64,000 bases of DNA from JAVDCA01 sp963819385. Lineage in GTDB: Bacteria; Pseudomonadota; Alphaproteobacteria; Rhizobiales; Xanthobacteraceae. This document shows, piece by piece, positions 1-9,651 of this stretch. A program made the translations under genes and the position numbers. The notes beneath the pieces were generated by a model. It was not told the origin of the DNA, searched no databases, and was given only the letters and a program-made list of their open reading frames with translations. The stretch spans positions 496,001-560,000 of the forward strand of contig CAWFVV010000002.1 in NCBI GenBank assembly GCA_963819385.1, given 5' to 3'. Within the stretch, counting starts at the first letter, position 1. Every line of letters starts with the position of its first letter.

Positions 1-857
1 TCCTTCGCCTGCTCGTTGGTCTCGCCGACGATCGGCATGACGCCGGGCATGATCGTGACCGCCTCCGGCGCGCGCCCATGCTTCACCACGCGCGCCTTGA
101 GCCCGTCATAGGCCGCCTTGGCGGCGCCCTGGTCGCCGCTGACCACCGAGAACACGATGTCGGCGGTGCGCGCGGAGAGCTCCTGCCCGGGCACCGAGCC
201 GCCCGCCTGGATGATGAGCGGGTCGCCCTGCGGGCAGCGCTCGATGTTGAGCGGTCCCCGCACCGAGAAGAAGCGGCCCTTGTGATCGAGCGGGCGCACC
301 CTGCTCGTATCGAGGAAGAGGCCGCTCGCCTTGTCGGCGACGTGCGCACCGGGCTCCCACGTGTTCCACAGGCCTTTGACCACGTCGACGAACTCGTTGG
401 CGATCTCGTAGCGCTGGTCGTGCGCATTGAGGTGCTGCTGGCCGAAATTGAGCGCCGCGCGGTCGTGCGCGGTGGTGACCACGTTCCAGGCCACGCGCCC
501 GCCGCTGATGTGCTGCAGCGTCGCGAAGGCGCGCGCGACGTTGAAGGGCTCGCTGAAGCTCGTCGACACGGTCGCGCCGAGGCCGACGCGTTTCGTCACG
601 GTGCTCAGGGCGCCGAGCAGGGTCGTCGGCTCGAATCGCGTGACGAAGGACGGGTGGTCGCCCGGGTCCATGAGCAGCGAGTCGGAGATGAAGAACAGGT
701 CGAACTTGCCACGCTCGGCGATCTGCGCCCCCGCCGCCACCACGGGCCAGCTCGAATTGCTCGCCCAGGCACCGTCATAGCGCCAGCCGGCCGAGTGATT
801 CCCGGCGCCGATCCAGAACACGCCGAGGTGCATTTGGCGTTTGGAGGGTGCCAGCAT
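1..857 (-). CDS. LLM-class flavin-dependent monooxygenase (NtaA/SnaA/DszA type), 3' end cut by window
   Basis: The reading frame is open from an ATG at 857 to the window edge, about 285 codons; full-length relatives have about 440. The N-terminus reads KRQMHLGVFW, followed by FDLFFISDSL, GRVAWNVVTT and LIIQAGGS, the pattern of two-component FMNH2-dependent monooxygenases of the bacterial luciferase fold that oxidise sulfonates, nitrilotriacetate or similar small molecules. A GAGGAG ribosome site lies 7 bases before the ATG. It is divergent from a binding-protein gene at 1018, a common pairing for sulfonate or amide uptake and cleavage. The substrate cannot be read from sequence. Confidence 0.85.
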   Translation of the reverse strand, partial: MLAPSKRQMHLGVFWIGAGNHSAGWRYDGAWASNSSWPVVAAGAQIAERGKFDLFFISDSLLMDPGDHPSFVTRFEPTTLLGALSTVTKRVGLGATVSTSFSEPFNVARAFATLQHISGGRVAWNVVTTAHDRAALNFGQQHLNAHDQRYEIANEFVDVVKGLWNTWEPGAHVADKASGLFLDTSRVRPLDHKGRFFSVRGPLNIERCPQGDPLIIQAGGSVPGQELSARTADIVFSVVSGDQGAAKAAYDGLKARVVKHGRAPEAVTIMPGVMPIVGETNEQAK

Positions 858-1017
858 GGTTCGGCTCCTCGCCGGTAAGGCATGGCTGGTCCTCGGGGCC
901 AGCCTTCGTCGCGGCGCTTTCCGCCTTTGTAACATTTCGGCCGGCGGTCTAAAATGCACCTGTTGCGCGCCGCCAGTTGGCGCGCGGATCGTCCAGCCGA
1001 TGACAAGAGGAATGCCC

Positions 1018-1892
1018 ATGCCGTCCGAAAAGCTCCACGTCGTCAAGATCGCGCCGAACAATCCGGTGTTCGACCTGCCGGTCATCGTCGGCATCGAGGA
1101 AGGGCTGCTTCGCGAAAGCTGGCCTCGACGTGAGCTTCTCGGCAACCTATGCGGACCGCGAGAAGGACACGGCGACGACGCGATTTCATGGCGCGGCTCA
1201 AGGAGAACCAGTTCGATTGCGGCTCGGCCGACAGCTACAATGTGTGCGAATGGGCGAGCATCGACCGCCTCGAGCGCGGCAAGCGCGGCGGCAACATCGC
1301 GGCGCTGCGCGCGGCCGTCGCCGCCCAGGCGATCCTCTCGTTCGACGACGGCCTGCAGACCCCGCGCGACATGGCCGACGTGCCCGTGATGGTGCAGGAG
1401 CTCACCGGCTCGCACTACACGGCGATCCAGATGCTCGAGAGCGCGGTCGGGCGCGAGCACGTCAACATCCAGAAGGGCGGCCTGCCGCAGATGCGCTACG
1501 CGGCGCTCAAGAACCGCACGGCGCGCGCCGTCGCGGTGATGGAGCCGTTCATCAGCCTCGGCCTCAAGGAGGGCGCGCACATCATCGCGGCCTCGTTCTA
1601 CCGCGGCGGCGAGGTGATCGCGGCGGATCTGACGCCCGAGCAGCGCAAGGCCTACTACGACGCCGAGAACGAGGCGGTCGATCTCATCAACGCCGATTTC
1701 TACAAGTATGCTCACCACGTTACGGCGCATGCCAAGGGCGCGCTCAAGCCGAACGAGCTCCTGCGCGCCTTCGTGCACTACAAGCACGTCGACTACTACG
1801 ACGCGACGCTGTTCAACCGCGCCTACGACTGGATGAAGGCGCGCGGCATGAGCGAAGGCCAAAGTCAGCACGCCGCCCTGGTGGTGGGCTGA
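1018..1892 (+). pseudogene. ABC-type substrate-binding protein (SsuA/NMT1-like), two frameshifts
   Basis: The start (ATG 1018) follows an AAGAGGA site and encodes VVKIAPNNPVFDLPVIVGI. The frame then shifts near 1115-1117 (an extra A in cgcgaaagct) and again near 1170-1180, after which a continuous frame carries the rest of the protein to the stop at 1892. The pattern resembles the periplasmic-binding fold used for nitrate, sulfonate and thiamine precursors, but there is no signal peptide. It faces the flavin monooxygenase at 857 and may report or bind its substrate. The two closely spaced +1 shifts could be sequencing errors. Family assignment is moderate. Confidence 0.6.
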
Positions 1893-1914
1893 TCGGCAAT
1901 CGACTCCGTTTCCC

Positions 1915-2050
1915 CGTCACCCTGAGGCGCTCGGCGCAAAGCGCCGAGCCTCGAAGGGCGACGGCCACCTCCGGTGCCGCTCGCTCGCTTGCGGCACCAC
2001 CTCGGCCGATCATCCTTCGAGGCTCGCTTCGCTCGCACCTCAGGATGACG
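1915..2050. repeat. Long imperfect inverted repeat between genes (CGTCACCCTGAGG type)
   Basis: The left arm begins CGTCACCCTGAGG and the right arm ends CCTCAGGATGACGG, with inner arms GCCTCGAAGG and CCTTCGAGGC. This gives a nested hairpin of about 136 bases filling the gap before the UbiD gene. Repeats of this form are common in Bradyrhizobium-like genomes. Only this copy is in the window. Confidence 0.75.
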
Positions 2051-2081
2051 GGTCTTTCATCGATATTTGCGGTAGCTCGAC

Positions 2082-3775
2082 ATGGATGCCCTCACCAAAC
2101 CCAAGCGCAAGTCGCTCCCCGTCATGAGCGCCCGCCCCTACCCGGACCTGCACGACCACATCCGCGCGATCGATGAGGCCGGCCTCCTGATCCGCGTCGA
2201 TCGGCCGATCGACAAGGACAGCGAGATGCATCCGCTGGTGCGCTGGCAGTTCCGCGGCGGCATCGCCGAGAAGGACCGCAAGGCGTTCCTGTTCACCAAC
2301 GTGATCGACGCCAAGGGCCGCAAGTACGACATCCCGGTGCTGGTCGGCGGGCTCGCGGCCAACCGCGAGATCTACCGCATCGGGATCGGCTGTCCGTTCG
2401 AGGAGATGGACGCGCGCTGGGTGCGCGCGATCAACAATCCGATCCCGCCGCGCATCGTCGACGACGCGCCGTGCCACGAGATCGTCATCACGGGCAAGGC
2501 GCTCGACAAGCCGGGCAACGGCCTCGACGGCATCCCGCTGCCGATCTCGACCCCCGGCTGGGACATCGCGCCCTACACGACGCTGTCGCAATACATCACC
2601 CGGGATCCCGACACCGGCGTGCAGAACGTCGGCAACTACCGCGGCCAGGTGAAGACGCGGCGGCGGCTCGGCATGAACCCGTCGCTCGAGCTGCGCCCCG
2701 GCATCTACAATCACTGGGAAAAGCTGCGCGCGCGCGGCATCAAGAAGCTGCCCTGCGCCGTCGTGCTCGGCGCGCCGCCGTGCGTCACCTTCGCGTCGGT
2801 GCAGAAGATCCCCGAGCGGCTCGACGAGCTGCATGTCGCCGGCGCCCTCGTCGGCGCACCGATCAACGTCGTGAAGGCCAAGACCGTCGACATCCTGGTC
2901 CCGGCCGAGGCCGAGATCGTCATCGAGGGCTTCATCGACACCGAGTATCTCGAGCCCGAGGCGCCGTTCGGCGAATCGCACGGCCACGTCAACCTGCAGG
3001 AATTCAACGCCTTCATGGACGTGACCTGCATCACGCGCCGGCGCGACGCGGTGCTCACCTCGATCATCTCGCAGGTGACGCCGTCCGAATCGAGCCGATC
3101 AAGCGCATCGGCATGGAGCCGCTGTTCCTGAACTACCTGACGAGCACGCTCGGCATCAAAGGCATCAAGCGCGTCGTCATGCACGAGCCGCTCACCAACA
3201 TCCGCAAGGTGATCTCGCTGATCTGCGAGCGCGACATGCCGCCGACCGAGGTCTGGCGCGCGCTCTATGGCGCCGCCGTGCTGCATCGCGCCGCCGGCAA
3301 ATACGTGATCGCGGTCAACGACGACATCGATCCCGACAACGCCGACGCGATCCTCTGGGCGATGTCCTACCGCGCCAATCCGAGCCTCGACTTCCACATC
3401 CTGCCGCACCGCGACCAGGGACACGGGCCGCGCAGCAAGCGCAACGGCGGCCAGGACGCCTCGGTGCTGATCGACGCCACGCTGAAGGAGGATTTTCCGC
3501 CGATCTCGCTGCCCAAGCGCGAGTTCATGGAGCGCGCGAAAGTGATCTGGGACGAGCTCGGCCTGCCGAAGCTCAAGCCGGAGGCGCCGTGGTTCGGCTA
3601 TTCGCTCGGCGAATGGCCGGACGAGATGGAAGAGGCGGCGCAACGCGCCGTGCGCGGCGACTATTTCGCGACCGGCGCCGCGCAGGAGAAGCGCCGGCGC
3701 AAGGACGTGCGCATGAACACCGAGGTGCGCAACATCGATGAGGGCCGCAAGAAGCCCGGCAAACGCAAGCGATGA
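2082..3775 (+). pseudogene. UbiD-family prenylated-FMN decarboxylase, one frameshift
   Basis: The N-terminal frame (2082 to about 3096) carries the UbiD pattern, including LPISTPGWDIAPY, VQNVGNYRGQ and EAPFGESHGH. The C-terminal frame resumes with IKRIGMEPLFL and ends at 3775, for about 564 residues in total. The break lies at 3095-3097, where one base is missing inside ESS-x-IKR; restoring it rejoins the frames without loss. Members of this family use prenylated FMN made by a UbiX-type transferase for non-oxidative decarboxylation or carboxylation of aromatic or unsaturated acids. No ubiX is in the window. A basic C-terminal tail is unusual. A one-base consensus error is the simplest explanation. 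Confidence 0.85.
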
Positions 3776-3777
3776 TC

Positions 3778-3861
3778 GTAGGATGGGTTGAGCGAACGCG
3801 AAACCCATCATCTATGAGGCGCCGTAACGCGATGGGTTTCGCTGCGCGAAACCCATCCTAC
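3778..3861. repeat. Family A palindromic repeat, copy 1
   Basis: The arms are GTAGGATGGGTTGAGCG and CGAAACCCATCCTAC, with an inner pair AACCCATC and GATGGGTT, forming a nested hairpin. The same element recurs at 4431, 37769, 58328 and 62644. Confidence 0.85.
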
Positions 3862-3871
3862 GGCCCAGGCC

Positions 3872-4360
3872 TCACGGAATCGGAATGAGAATGCCGGCGC
3901 TCAGGCCGAGCGATTTCTCATGGCTGCTGCCGAGATCGTAGCTGTAGCTCGGCTCCAGGAACCAGCCGAGCTTGCGGTCCGCCGTCGGCCAGAACATGAA
4001 GTCGAGCGCAACCTCGGCGGCGACCGACCCGGTCTTGATGTTCCATTCCGGCCCCGCGCCGATCATGAATTCGACCTTGTCCGAGAGCGTGAACGGCTTC
4101 TTGAACAGGAGGTCGGCGCTCCACTCGGTCCCGCCGCGGCCGAACAGCGAGGTGACGCCCGCCTCGATCTCGAGCCACTCCGGGATGGGCGTGACTTCCA
4201 CCGCGACGGTCGGGCCGAACCGGCCGGCGTGGTCCGTAAAGCTCCAGTCGCCCGCGCCGCCGATCTCGACGATCGCGGTCGGCTCCTTCTCCCCCGCGGA
4301 TGCCGCGCCGGCGAGCGTCAGCAGCACGGCCAGCGACCCCACCACCCCGCGCGCGACCAT
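3872..4360 (-). CDS. Exported beta-barrel-like protein of unknown function
   Basis: The protein has 162 residues from an ATG at 4360, chosen because GGGAGGG lies 6 bases upstream; a longer frame to 4420 lacks such a site. A signal peptide (VVGSLAVLLTLAGAASAG) is followed by alternating hydrophobic and polar strands ending in LSAGILIPIP, as in small outer-membrane barrels. EWSADLLFKKPF and GPEWNIKTG resemble surface-antigen-like porin strands. No specific family is recognised. It is flanked by two copies of the family A palindrome and convergent with the UbiD gene. Confidence 0.6.
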   Translation of the reverse strand: MVARGVVGSLAVLLTLAGAASAGEKEPTAIVEIGGAGDWSFTDHAGRFGPTVAVEVTPIPEWLEIEAGVTSLFGRGGTEWSADLLFKKPFTLSDKVEFMIGAGPEWNIKTGSVAAEVALDFMFWPTADRKLGWFLEPSYSYDLGSSHEKSLGLSAGILIPIP

Positions 4361-4430
4361 GTGCCCTCCCGCCGACCGGATTTCACTTCCCCGCGAAACG
4401 CTATAGTCATAGCGCGCCAAAGACCAGACC

Positions 4431-4514
4431 GTAGGATGGGTTGAGCGAAGCGAAACCCATCAGCTATGACCCGCCGCAAAGGCGATGGGTTTCGCTCCGC
4501 TCAACCCATCCTAC
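4431..4514. repeat. Family A palindromic repeat, copy 2
   Basis: This copy has the same GTAGGATGGGTT/AACCCATCCTAC arms as copy 1. It ends 28 bases before the MBL-hydrolase start and separates it from the divergent barrel gene. Confidence 0.85.
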
Positions 4515-4541
4515 GCCATCTCAGCCCCCGGAGGACTCCCC

Positions 4542-5447
4542 GTGCCCGCTTCCCTGCAAGGCGAACTGCAGCCGACCATCTACCGCTTCAAGCTCGGCGA
4601 GTTCGAGGTCGCCACCATCATGGACAGCAAGGTGATGCGCGAGGGGCTGCACCCGAGCTTCGGCGGCGAGCGCCCCGTGAGCGAGATGCAGGAGCTCGCG
4701 GCCCAGAACCGCATCGATGCGAACCGCTACGAGCACCCGTTCATCCCGACCATCGTCAACACCGGCAAGCAGCTCATCCTCTTCGACACCGGCAACGGCG
4801 CGCTGCGGCGCGAGCACGAGCAGCTGCGCAACCGCTCGGTCGACGGCCACCTGGTCGAACGGCTGCGCCAGGCCGGCTACAAGCCGGAGGACGTCGACGT
4901 GGTGGTGATCACCCACGGCCATCCGGACCACATCGGCGGGCTCACCGAGGGCGGCAAGGTCGTGTTTCCGAACGCGCGCTACGTGTTCGGCGCCGTCGAG
5001 TTCGATTTCTGGAAGCGCGGCGAGAACATCCGCGAGGCGCGCAAGTTCAATCGCGAGCTGTTCATGCAGATCGCCGTGCCGCTCGCCGACCGCGCGACCT
5101 TCGTCAAGCCTGGCGACGAGATCGCGCCCGGCATCCGCGCGCTCGACGCCTTCGGCCACTCGCCGGGCATGATCGCCTATCATGTTGAGAGCGAGGGCAA
5201 GCGGCTGTTGATCTGGGCCGACACCTGCGGCCACTACATCGTGTCGTTCCAGCGGCCGGATTGGCAACTCGACGTCGACGACATCAAGGACAAGGCGATC
5301 GCGACGCGCAAGCGTATCCTCGACATGGCGGCGACCGACAAGCTGTTCGTCGCCGGCTATCACATGCCCTTCCCGGCCCTGGGCATGGTCGAGAAGACGG
5401 CGAGCGCGTACCGCTGGGTGCCGGTCGGGTATCAGCTGAACCTCTGA
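4542..5447 (+). CDS. MBL-fold metallo-hydrolase
   Basis: The protein has about 301 residues from a GTG at 4542, supported by GGAGG ten bases upstream; an in-frame ATG at 4485 lies inside the palindrome and has no ribosome site. The metal motif THGHPDHIGG is intact. Later ligands are visible as FGHSPGMIAY, LIWADTCGH and AGYHMPF, so both zinc sites look complete. The fold covers lactonases, glyoxalases and phosphodiesterases. The pattern DTGNGALRREHE is common in quorum-lactonase-like relatives, but the substrate is unknown. No signal peptide, so probably cytoplasmic. Confidence 0.85.
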   Translation: MPASLQGELQPTIYRFKLGEFEVATIMDSKVMREGLHPSFGGERPVSEMQELAAQNRIDANRYEHPFIPTIVNTGKQLILFDTGNGALRREHEQLRNRSVDGHLVERLRQAGYKPEDVDVVVITHGHPDHIGGLTEGGKVVFPNARYVFGAVEFDFWKRGENIREARKFNRELFMQIAVPLADRATFVKPGDEIAPGIRALDAFGHSPGMIAYHVESEGKRLLIWADTCGHYIVSFQRPDWQLDVDDIKDKAIATRKRILDMAATDKLFVAGYHMPFPALGMVEKTASAYRWVPVGYQLNL

Positions 5448-5498
5448 GGCGCCAGCCCGTGTCCGGACTCGCGGCGGACCATGGCCCGCCGTGAACGG

Positions 5499-5951
5499 TC
5501 ACTTGATGTCGCAATTGATCTCGGAGACTTCGCAGAACTGCTCGCGGTCGCCGCCGGCGGTCAGCCGGCAATGCGCCAGCGCGCGTTCCTGCGCGGTATT
5601 CTTGTCGGCCGCGATCGCCCACCCGGCGCCGGGCGTGCCCGGCTTCGGATCGAGCGAGATCGCGTAGCATTCATTGTGGAAGGTCGCGATGATGCGGCAG
5701 CGATCCGCCGCGAGCGGGGCGCCCTTGTCCTTCCACTTGTGGCAATTCGTCAACGCGAGATCGCTCGCCTCGTCGGCCGACGAGCCGTTCCAGGCCGTTC
5801 CCATCGCGACGCCGTCCTTGGCGATGCTGACGGTCTCGCCGACCGCGAGCGCGCCGAAGGCGTGCGCCGCGATCGAGCCGCCGCACAGCATGAACGCACA
5901 GGCCGCCGCGACGGCCGCCGGGTTGCGCATCTTGAGTCCGTGGATCGACAT
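5499..5951 (-). CDS. DUF4189-type secreted protein
   Basis: The protein has 150 residues, with a signal peptide (AAACAFMLCGGSIAAHA) followed by FGALAVGE, W(N)GSSADEASDLALTNC and the paired cysteines seen in DUF4189 proteins. Four mature-region cysteines (NCHKWKD, DRCRII, AHCRLT, NCDIK) suggest disulfides in the periplasm. AGGGGGG precedes the ATG at 5951. It is convergent with the MBL gene. The function of the family is unknown. Confidence 0.75.
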   Translation of the reverse strand: MSIHGLKMRNPAAVAAACAFMLCGGSIAAHAFGALAVGETVSIAKDGVAMGTAWNGSSADEASDLALTNCHKWKDKGAPLAADRCRIIATFHNECYAISLDPKPGTPGAGWAIAADKNTAQERALAHCRLTAGGDREQFCEVSEINCDIK

Positions 5952-6185
5952 GGATCATCCCCCCTGAAAGATCGACCTGGGCGCAAGACAAGCAAATCGC
6001 CGGCCGCGCCGCAATACCGGCAGGACGGAGGTTGCACGCGCTCCGGCCGAAGTTCATCATCGGGTGGCACGCGCGCGACGGCGGTACGGCCACATGTCGC
6101 ACACTAGGCCCGGCAGGGCCGATGGCCGGGCGCGCCGAATTCAAATAGCCTTGCGGAATAAAAACGACACATAGGGGGGATCGAT

Positions 6186-7175
6186 ATGATTGCGTCCCGG
6201 AATGCACGCTCCGCGCTGCTCGGCGGCATCATGCTCGCGCTCGGAGCGGCCGCCGCCCAGGCCGAGAGCGCCTACCCGACCAAGCCCATCCACTTGATCA
6301 TCCCGTTCGCGGCGGGCGGGCCGACCGACATCGTCGGCCGCATCATGGCGACCAAGATGGGGATACTGCTCGGGCAGCAGTTCGTGGTCGAGAACCGCGC
6401 CGGCGCCGGCGGCAATATCGGCGCCGATTTCGTCTCCAAGGCGCCCAACGACGGCTACACGCTGCTGCTCGCGACGGTCTCGACGCACGCGATCAATCCC
6501 GGCCTCTACAAGCACATGCCGTACGATCCGATCCGCGATTTCGCGACGGTCGGCCGCGTCGGCGTCACCCCGACGCTGCTCGGCGTCAACCCGTCGCTGC
6601 CGGTGAAGAACCTCAACGACCTCATCGCGATGATCAAGGCCAGTCCCGGGAAGTACACGTTCGGCTCCTCGGGCGTCGGCTCGATCCTGCATCTGTGCGG
6701 CGAGGAGTTCAAATCGCTCGCCGGCGGGCTCGTCATGACGCACGTGCCCTATCGCGGCTCGGCGCCGATGGACACCGACCTCGTCGGCGGGCAGATCACC
6801 ATGGCGTTCGACGCGACGCCGACCGCGATGCCGCTCGCCAAGTCGGGCGCGATCCGCGCGCTCGGCGCCGGCATGGCGACGCGCATTCCGGCGATGCCCG
6901 AGCTGCCGACGCTGCAGGAGCAGGGACTGAAGGGCTACGAGTGCTACACGTGGAACATCATCCTGTCGCCCGCCGGCACGCCGCAGCCGGTCATCGACAA
7001 GCTCAACAGGGCGACCAACGCCGCGCTCGCCGATCCCAAGGTGACCGACGCGCTGCGCGCCGCCGGCATCGATCCGACGCCGGGCAGCACGCCGCAATCG
7101 ACCGCCGAGTTCGTCAAGAGCGAGCTCGACAAATGGGCGCCGATCATCAAGGCGTCCGGCGCGCATATCGATTGA
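6186..7175 (+). CDS. Bug-family (TctC-like) periplasmic solute receptor
   Basis: The protein has 329 residues with a signal peptide ending AAAQAES and the family pattern YPTKPIHLIIPFAAGGPTD, NRAGAGGNIGAD and HVPYRGSAP. Bug receptors bind carboxylates, amino acids or aromatic acids for tripartite tricarboxylate transporters. No TctA or TctB membrane genes are nearby, as for many expanded Bug sets. AGGGGGG lies 6 bases before the ATG. Binding residues do not reveal the ligand. Confidence 0.88.
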   Translation: MIASRNARSALLGGIMLALGAAAAQAESAYPTKPIHLIIPFAAGGPTDIVGRIMATKMGILLGQQFVVENRAGAGGNIGADFVSKAPNDGYTLLLATVSTHAINPGLYKHMPYDPIRDFATVGRVGVTPTLLGVNPSLPVKNLNDLIAMIKASPGKYTFGSSGVGSILHLCGEEFKSLAGGLVMTHVPYRGSAPMDTDLVGGQITMAFDATPTAMPLAKSGAIRALGAGMATRIPAMPELPTLQEQGLKGYECYTWNIILSPAGTPQPVIDKLNRATNAALADPKVTDALRAAGIDPTPGSTPQSTAEFVKSELDKWAPIIKASGAHID

Positions 7176-7324
7176 GGTTGCGGAACGTGCGGCGCGGATG
7201 ATGCCGTCCGCGCCGGAACCTGGTCCGAAGGTTCCCGCCATTGCCGGCGCCGCGGAAAGAGCAACAAAATGGTTGCATGACGGCCCGCGATATCCTATCT
7301 CGTCAGGCAACCAGGAGGTTGCAG

Positions 7325-7777
7325 ATGAGCGATCGTATCGAGAAGACCGTCGAGCTCAAGGCGCCGGTGTCGCGCGTGTGGCGGGCGCTCACCGACCACG
7401 AGGAGTTCGGCACATGGTTCCGCGTCCGCCTCGACGGCCCGTTCGTCCCGGGCCAGGTGTCGCGCGGGAACGTCACCTATCCGGGCTATGAGCACCTGCG
7501 CTGGGAAGCCGTGGTGCAGAAGATGGAGCCGGAGCGGCGCTTCTCGTTCACCTGGCATCCCTATGCGATCGACCCGAACGTGGACTATAGCGGCGAGCCG
7601 TCCACGCTGGTCGAGTTCACGCTGGAGAAGACCGCCACGGGCACGCGCCTGCGCATCGTCGAATCCGGATTCGACAAGCTGCCGCCTAACCGGCGCGACG
7701 AAGCTTTCCGCATGAACGATCGCGGCTGGAGCATCCAGACGGAGAACATCGCACGCCATGTCGAGCAGGCGACCTGA
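7325..7777 (+). CDS. SRPBCC (AHSA1-like) protein
   Basis: The protein has 150 residues from the ATG at 7325, preceded by AGGAGG; an upstream in-frame start at 7241 has no support. The sequence begins IEKTVELKAPVSRVWRALTD and contains FSFTWHPY, hallmarks of the START/Bet v1-like hydrophobic-pocket fold. Such proteins are often paired with ArsR regulators, as here, and may act as ligand binders. Its TGA stop overlaps the first bases of a family D palindrome. Confidence 0.85.
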   Translation: MSDRIEKTVELKAPVSRVWRALTDHEEFGTWFRVRLDGPFVPGQVSRGNVTYPGYEHLRWEAVVQKMEPERRFSFTWHPYAIDPNVDYSGEPSTLVEFTLEKTATGTRLRIVESGFDKLPPNRRDEAFRMNDRGWSIQTENIARHVEQAT

Positions 7778-7824
7778 GCATGATCCCGAAAAGTGGGCAC
7801 CGGTTTTCGGAAAGGATCATGCTC
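7776..7824. repeat. Family D palindrome, copy 1, at a gene junction
   Basis: The arms are GAGCATGATCCCGAAAAG and TTTTCGGAAAGGATCATGCTC. The element supplies part of the TGA stop of the SRPBCC gene (7775-7777) and both candidate ATG codons of the next gene (7780, 7819). Confidence 0.85.
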
Positions 7825-8154
7825 AGACAACAAGCGGCCGCGCTTAAAACCCGCGCCGCGGTGTTCGCGGCGCTCGGCGACGAGACGCGCCTGTTGGTGC
7901 TCACAAGGCTCGCGCGTGGCGAGCCGCAGTCGATCGCACGCCTGACGCAAGGCACCCGCCTCACCCGCCAGGCCGTGACCAAGCACCTGCGCGTGCTCGA
8001 AGGCGCCGGCGTCGTGCGCTCCCTGCGGGTTGGACGCGAAAGCCATTTTGCGCTGGAACCGAAACCGCTCGACGAGCTGCGCGATTATCTCGATCTCGTC
8101 TCGCGCCAATGGGATGCCGCATTGGTGCGGCTCAAGGCACTCGTCGAAGAATAG
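7819..8154 (+). CDS. ArsR-family transcriptional regulator
   Basis: The protein has 111 residues from ATG 7819; an alternative in-frame ATG at 7780 would add 13 residues encoded wholly by the palindrome. The winged-helix pattern is AVFAALGDETRLLVLTRL, then TRQAVTKHLRVLEGAGVV and VGRESHFAL. There are no CxC-type metal-binding cysteines, so it is probably not a metal sensor. Co-directional with the SRPBCC gene, the pair resembles the common ArsR-SRPBCC module, though the usual order is regulator first. Confidence 0.88.
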   Translation: MLRQQAAALKTRAAVFAALGDETRLLVLTRLARGEPQSIARLTQGTRLTRQAVTKHLRVLEGAGVVRSLRVGRESHFALEPKPLDELRDYLDLVSRQWDAALVRLKALVEE

Positions 8155-8183
8155 AACTCCACACGACATGGCACGGCGCGCGC

Positions 8184-8292
8184 GCTCCCTCTCCCCGCTC
8201 TTGCGGGGAGAGGGTCGGGGTGAGGGGCGCTGAGTTGCAGTAAAACACGTCGACAGTAACGACTCGCTGACAGACCCCCTCACCCCTACCCT
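8184..8292. repeat. Family C palindrome, copy 1, left part (split by an insertion sequence)
   Basis: The element starts GCTCCCTCTCCCCGC, runs through GGGGTGAGGGGCGCTGAG and reaches CCCCCTCACCCCTACCCT, where the IS begins. The missing right arm continues at 9652. Joined together, the parts match the intact copy at 15361-15510. Confidence 0.85.
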
Positions 8293-9651
8293 CATAGGCG
8301 CTAGGATAAGGGGTGGACGCGAAGAATCCCAATGTGATTTAAGATTGGGATGACGATTTGCTCTGACATCTTGGACCATTGGCCGAAAGTGCTGGCGCGG
8401 TTGCCGGCGGATTTCAACGTGGAAGCGACGGCGCGCTCTCGTGGCGCCTTCACGCGAGCGCGCGAGGTGAAGAGTGCGGAGGGGTTGTTGCGGCTGGCGC
8501 TGGCGTACGGCGGCTGCGGCATGTCGTTGCGCGAGACGTGCGCCTGGGCTGAGGCGGCGGGCGTGGCGAGCTTGGCAGATCCCTCCCTGCTCGAGCGGCT
8601 CGCCAATGCGGCACCCTGGCTCGGCGATATAGTAGGCGCGCTGATTTCCAAACAGACGCAAGTGCGGACAGGCCGCTGGGCTGGACATCGCCTGCGTGCA
8701 CTCGATGGGACCTCGATCTGCCAACCGGGGGCCGATCGCACGACTTGGCGATTGCATGTCGGCTTTGATTTGGCCGCCGGCCAAGTAGATCAGATCGAGT
8801 TGACCGATCTGCACGGTGCCGAGAACCTGCAACGCCTCGCCTACGCGCCGGGCGATATCGTGCTCGGTGATCGCTACTATGCGAGACCGCGCGATCTTCG
8901 GCCTGTGATCGAGGCTGGCGCACACTTCATCGTGCGTACCGGCTGGAACTCGCTGCGCCTGTTGTGTCCGGATGGCGCTCCTTTCGACCTGTTCGCGGCC
9001 CTGGCCGCTCAGGCCGATCAGGAGGGCGAGGTGTCGGTTGGCGTCGACGAACGTACGAGCGCAACCTCGGCCCCCAAACCGCTGATCTTGCGCCTTGTCA
9101 TCCGGCGCAAGGACCCAGATCAAGCGCAGGCCGAGCGCAAGCGGCTGCTCAAGGATGCCAAGAAGCGCGGCAAGCAACCCGATCCTCGCAGTCTTGAGGC
9201 TGCAAACTATATCCTTCTGCTCACCTCGCTGCCGGCTGACGCCTTCCCGGCCGCCGACATTCTTACGCTCTATCGCTTTCGCTGGCAGATCGAGCTCGCC
9301 TTCAAACGGATGAAGAGCCTCGCCGGGCTCGCGGCACTGCCGGCCAAGAAGCCAGAACTCGCACAAGCGTGGATTTATGCAAAACTGATCGTCGTCCTTC
9401 TCGCTGAGCAGATCGCCGGGCAAGTCCCGGAATCTTTCCCCTCTGAATCCGACAAATCGGGTCGCAAGTCCGTCTCGCTGGCGTCTCACGAAAATCATCC
9501 TCGACGCAATCCTCGCCGCCGTTCGCGGACCGCCGCTATGGCAAATGCTCCGCAACGCATTCGGCCGCCTTCGTCGCCACCTCTGTGAGCCACCACGCAG
9601 GAGAAAAAAACAATGCGACTTCCTCTGCTCACGCTTAAACTAGCGCGCATG
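8293..9651 (+). mobile_element. IS4-family insertion sequence, about 1.36 kb
   Basis: The ends match as imperfect inverted repeats: the left is CATAGGCGCTAGGATAAG and the right, read inward, is CATGCGCGCTAGTTTAAG (14 of 18 identical). An 11-bp direct repeat ACCCCTACCCT at 8282-8292 and 9652-9662 is the target duplication, in the size range known for IS4. A hairpin (ATCCCAAT..ATTGGGAT) precedes the transposase gene. It carries one gene only, frameshifted near its 3' end. Confidence 0.88.
8350..9643 (+). pseudogene. IS4-family DDE transposase, C-terminal frameshift
   Basis: The open frame gives 412 residues. The catalytic residues are D119 (RALDGTS), D174 (VLGDRYYARP) and E315 within the exact IS4 signature Y308-R311-E315-K322. 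Near 9435-9445 the homologous frame changes: the next frame reads RWRLTKIILDAILAAV and RKKQCDFLCSRLN, stopping at 9643 just inside the right terminal repeat, while the original frame runs into unrelated sequence to 9588. The catalytic core is complete, so activity cannot be excluded if the shift is an artefact. Confidence 0.85.

Noticed and set aside
9420..9460. Programmed frameshift in the IS4 transposase
   Set aside because: No slippery run or stimulatory hairpin is seen and IS4 transposases are normally made from one frame; ordinary mutation or error fits better.
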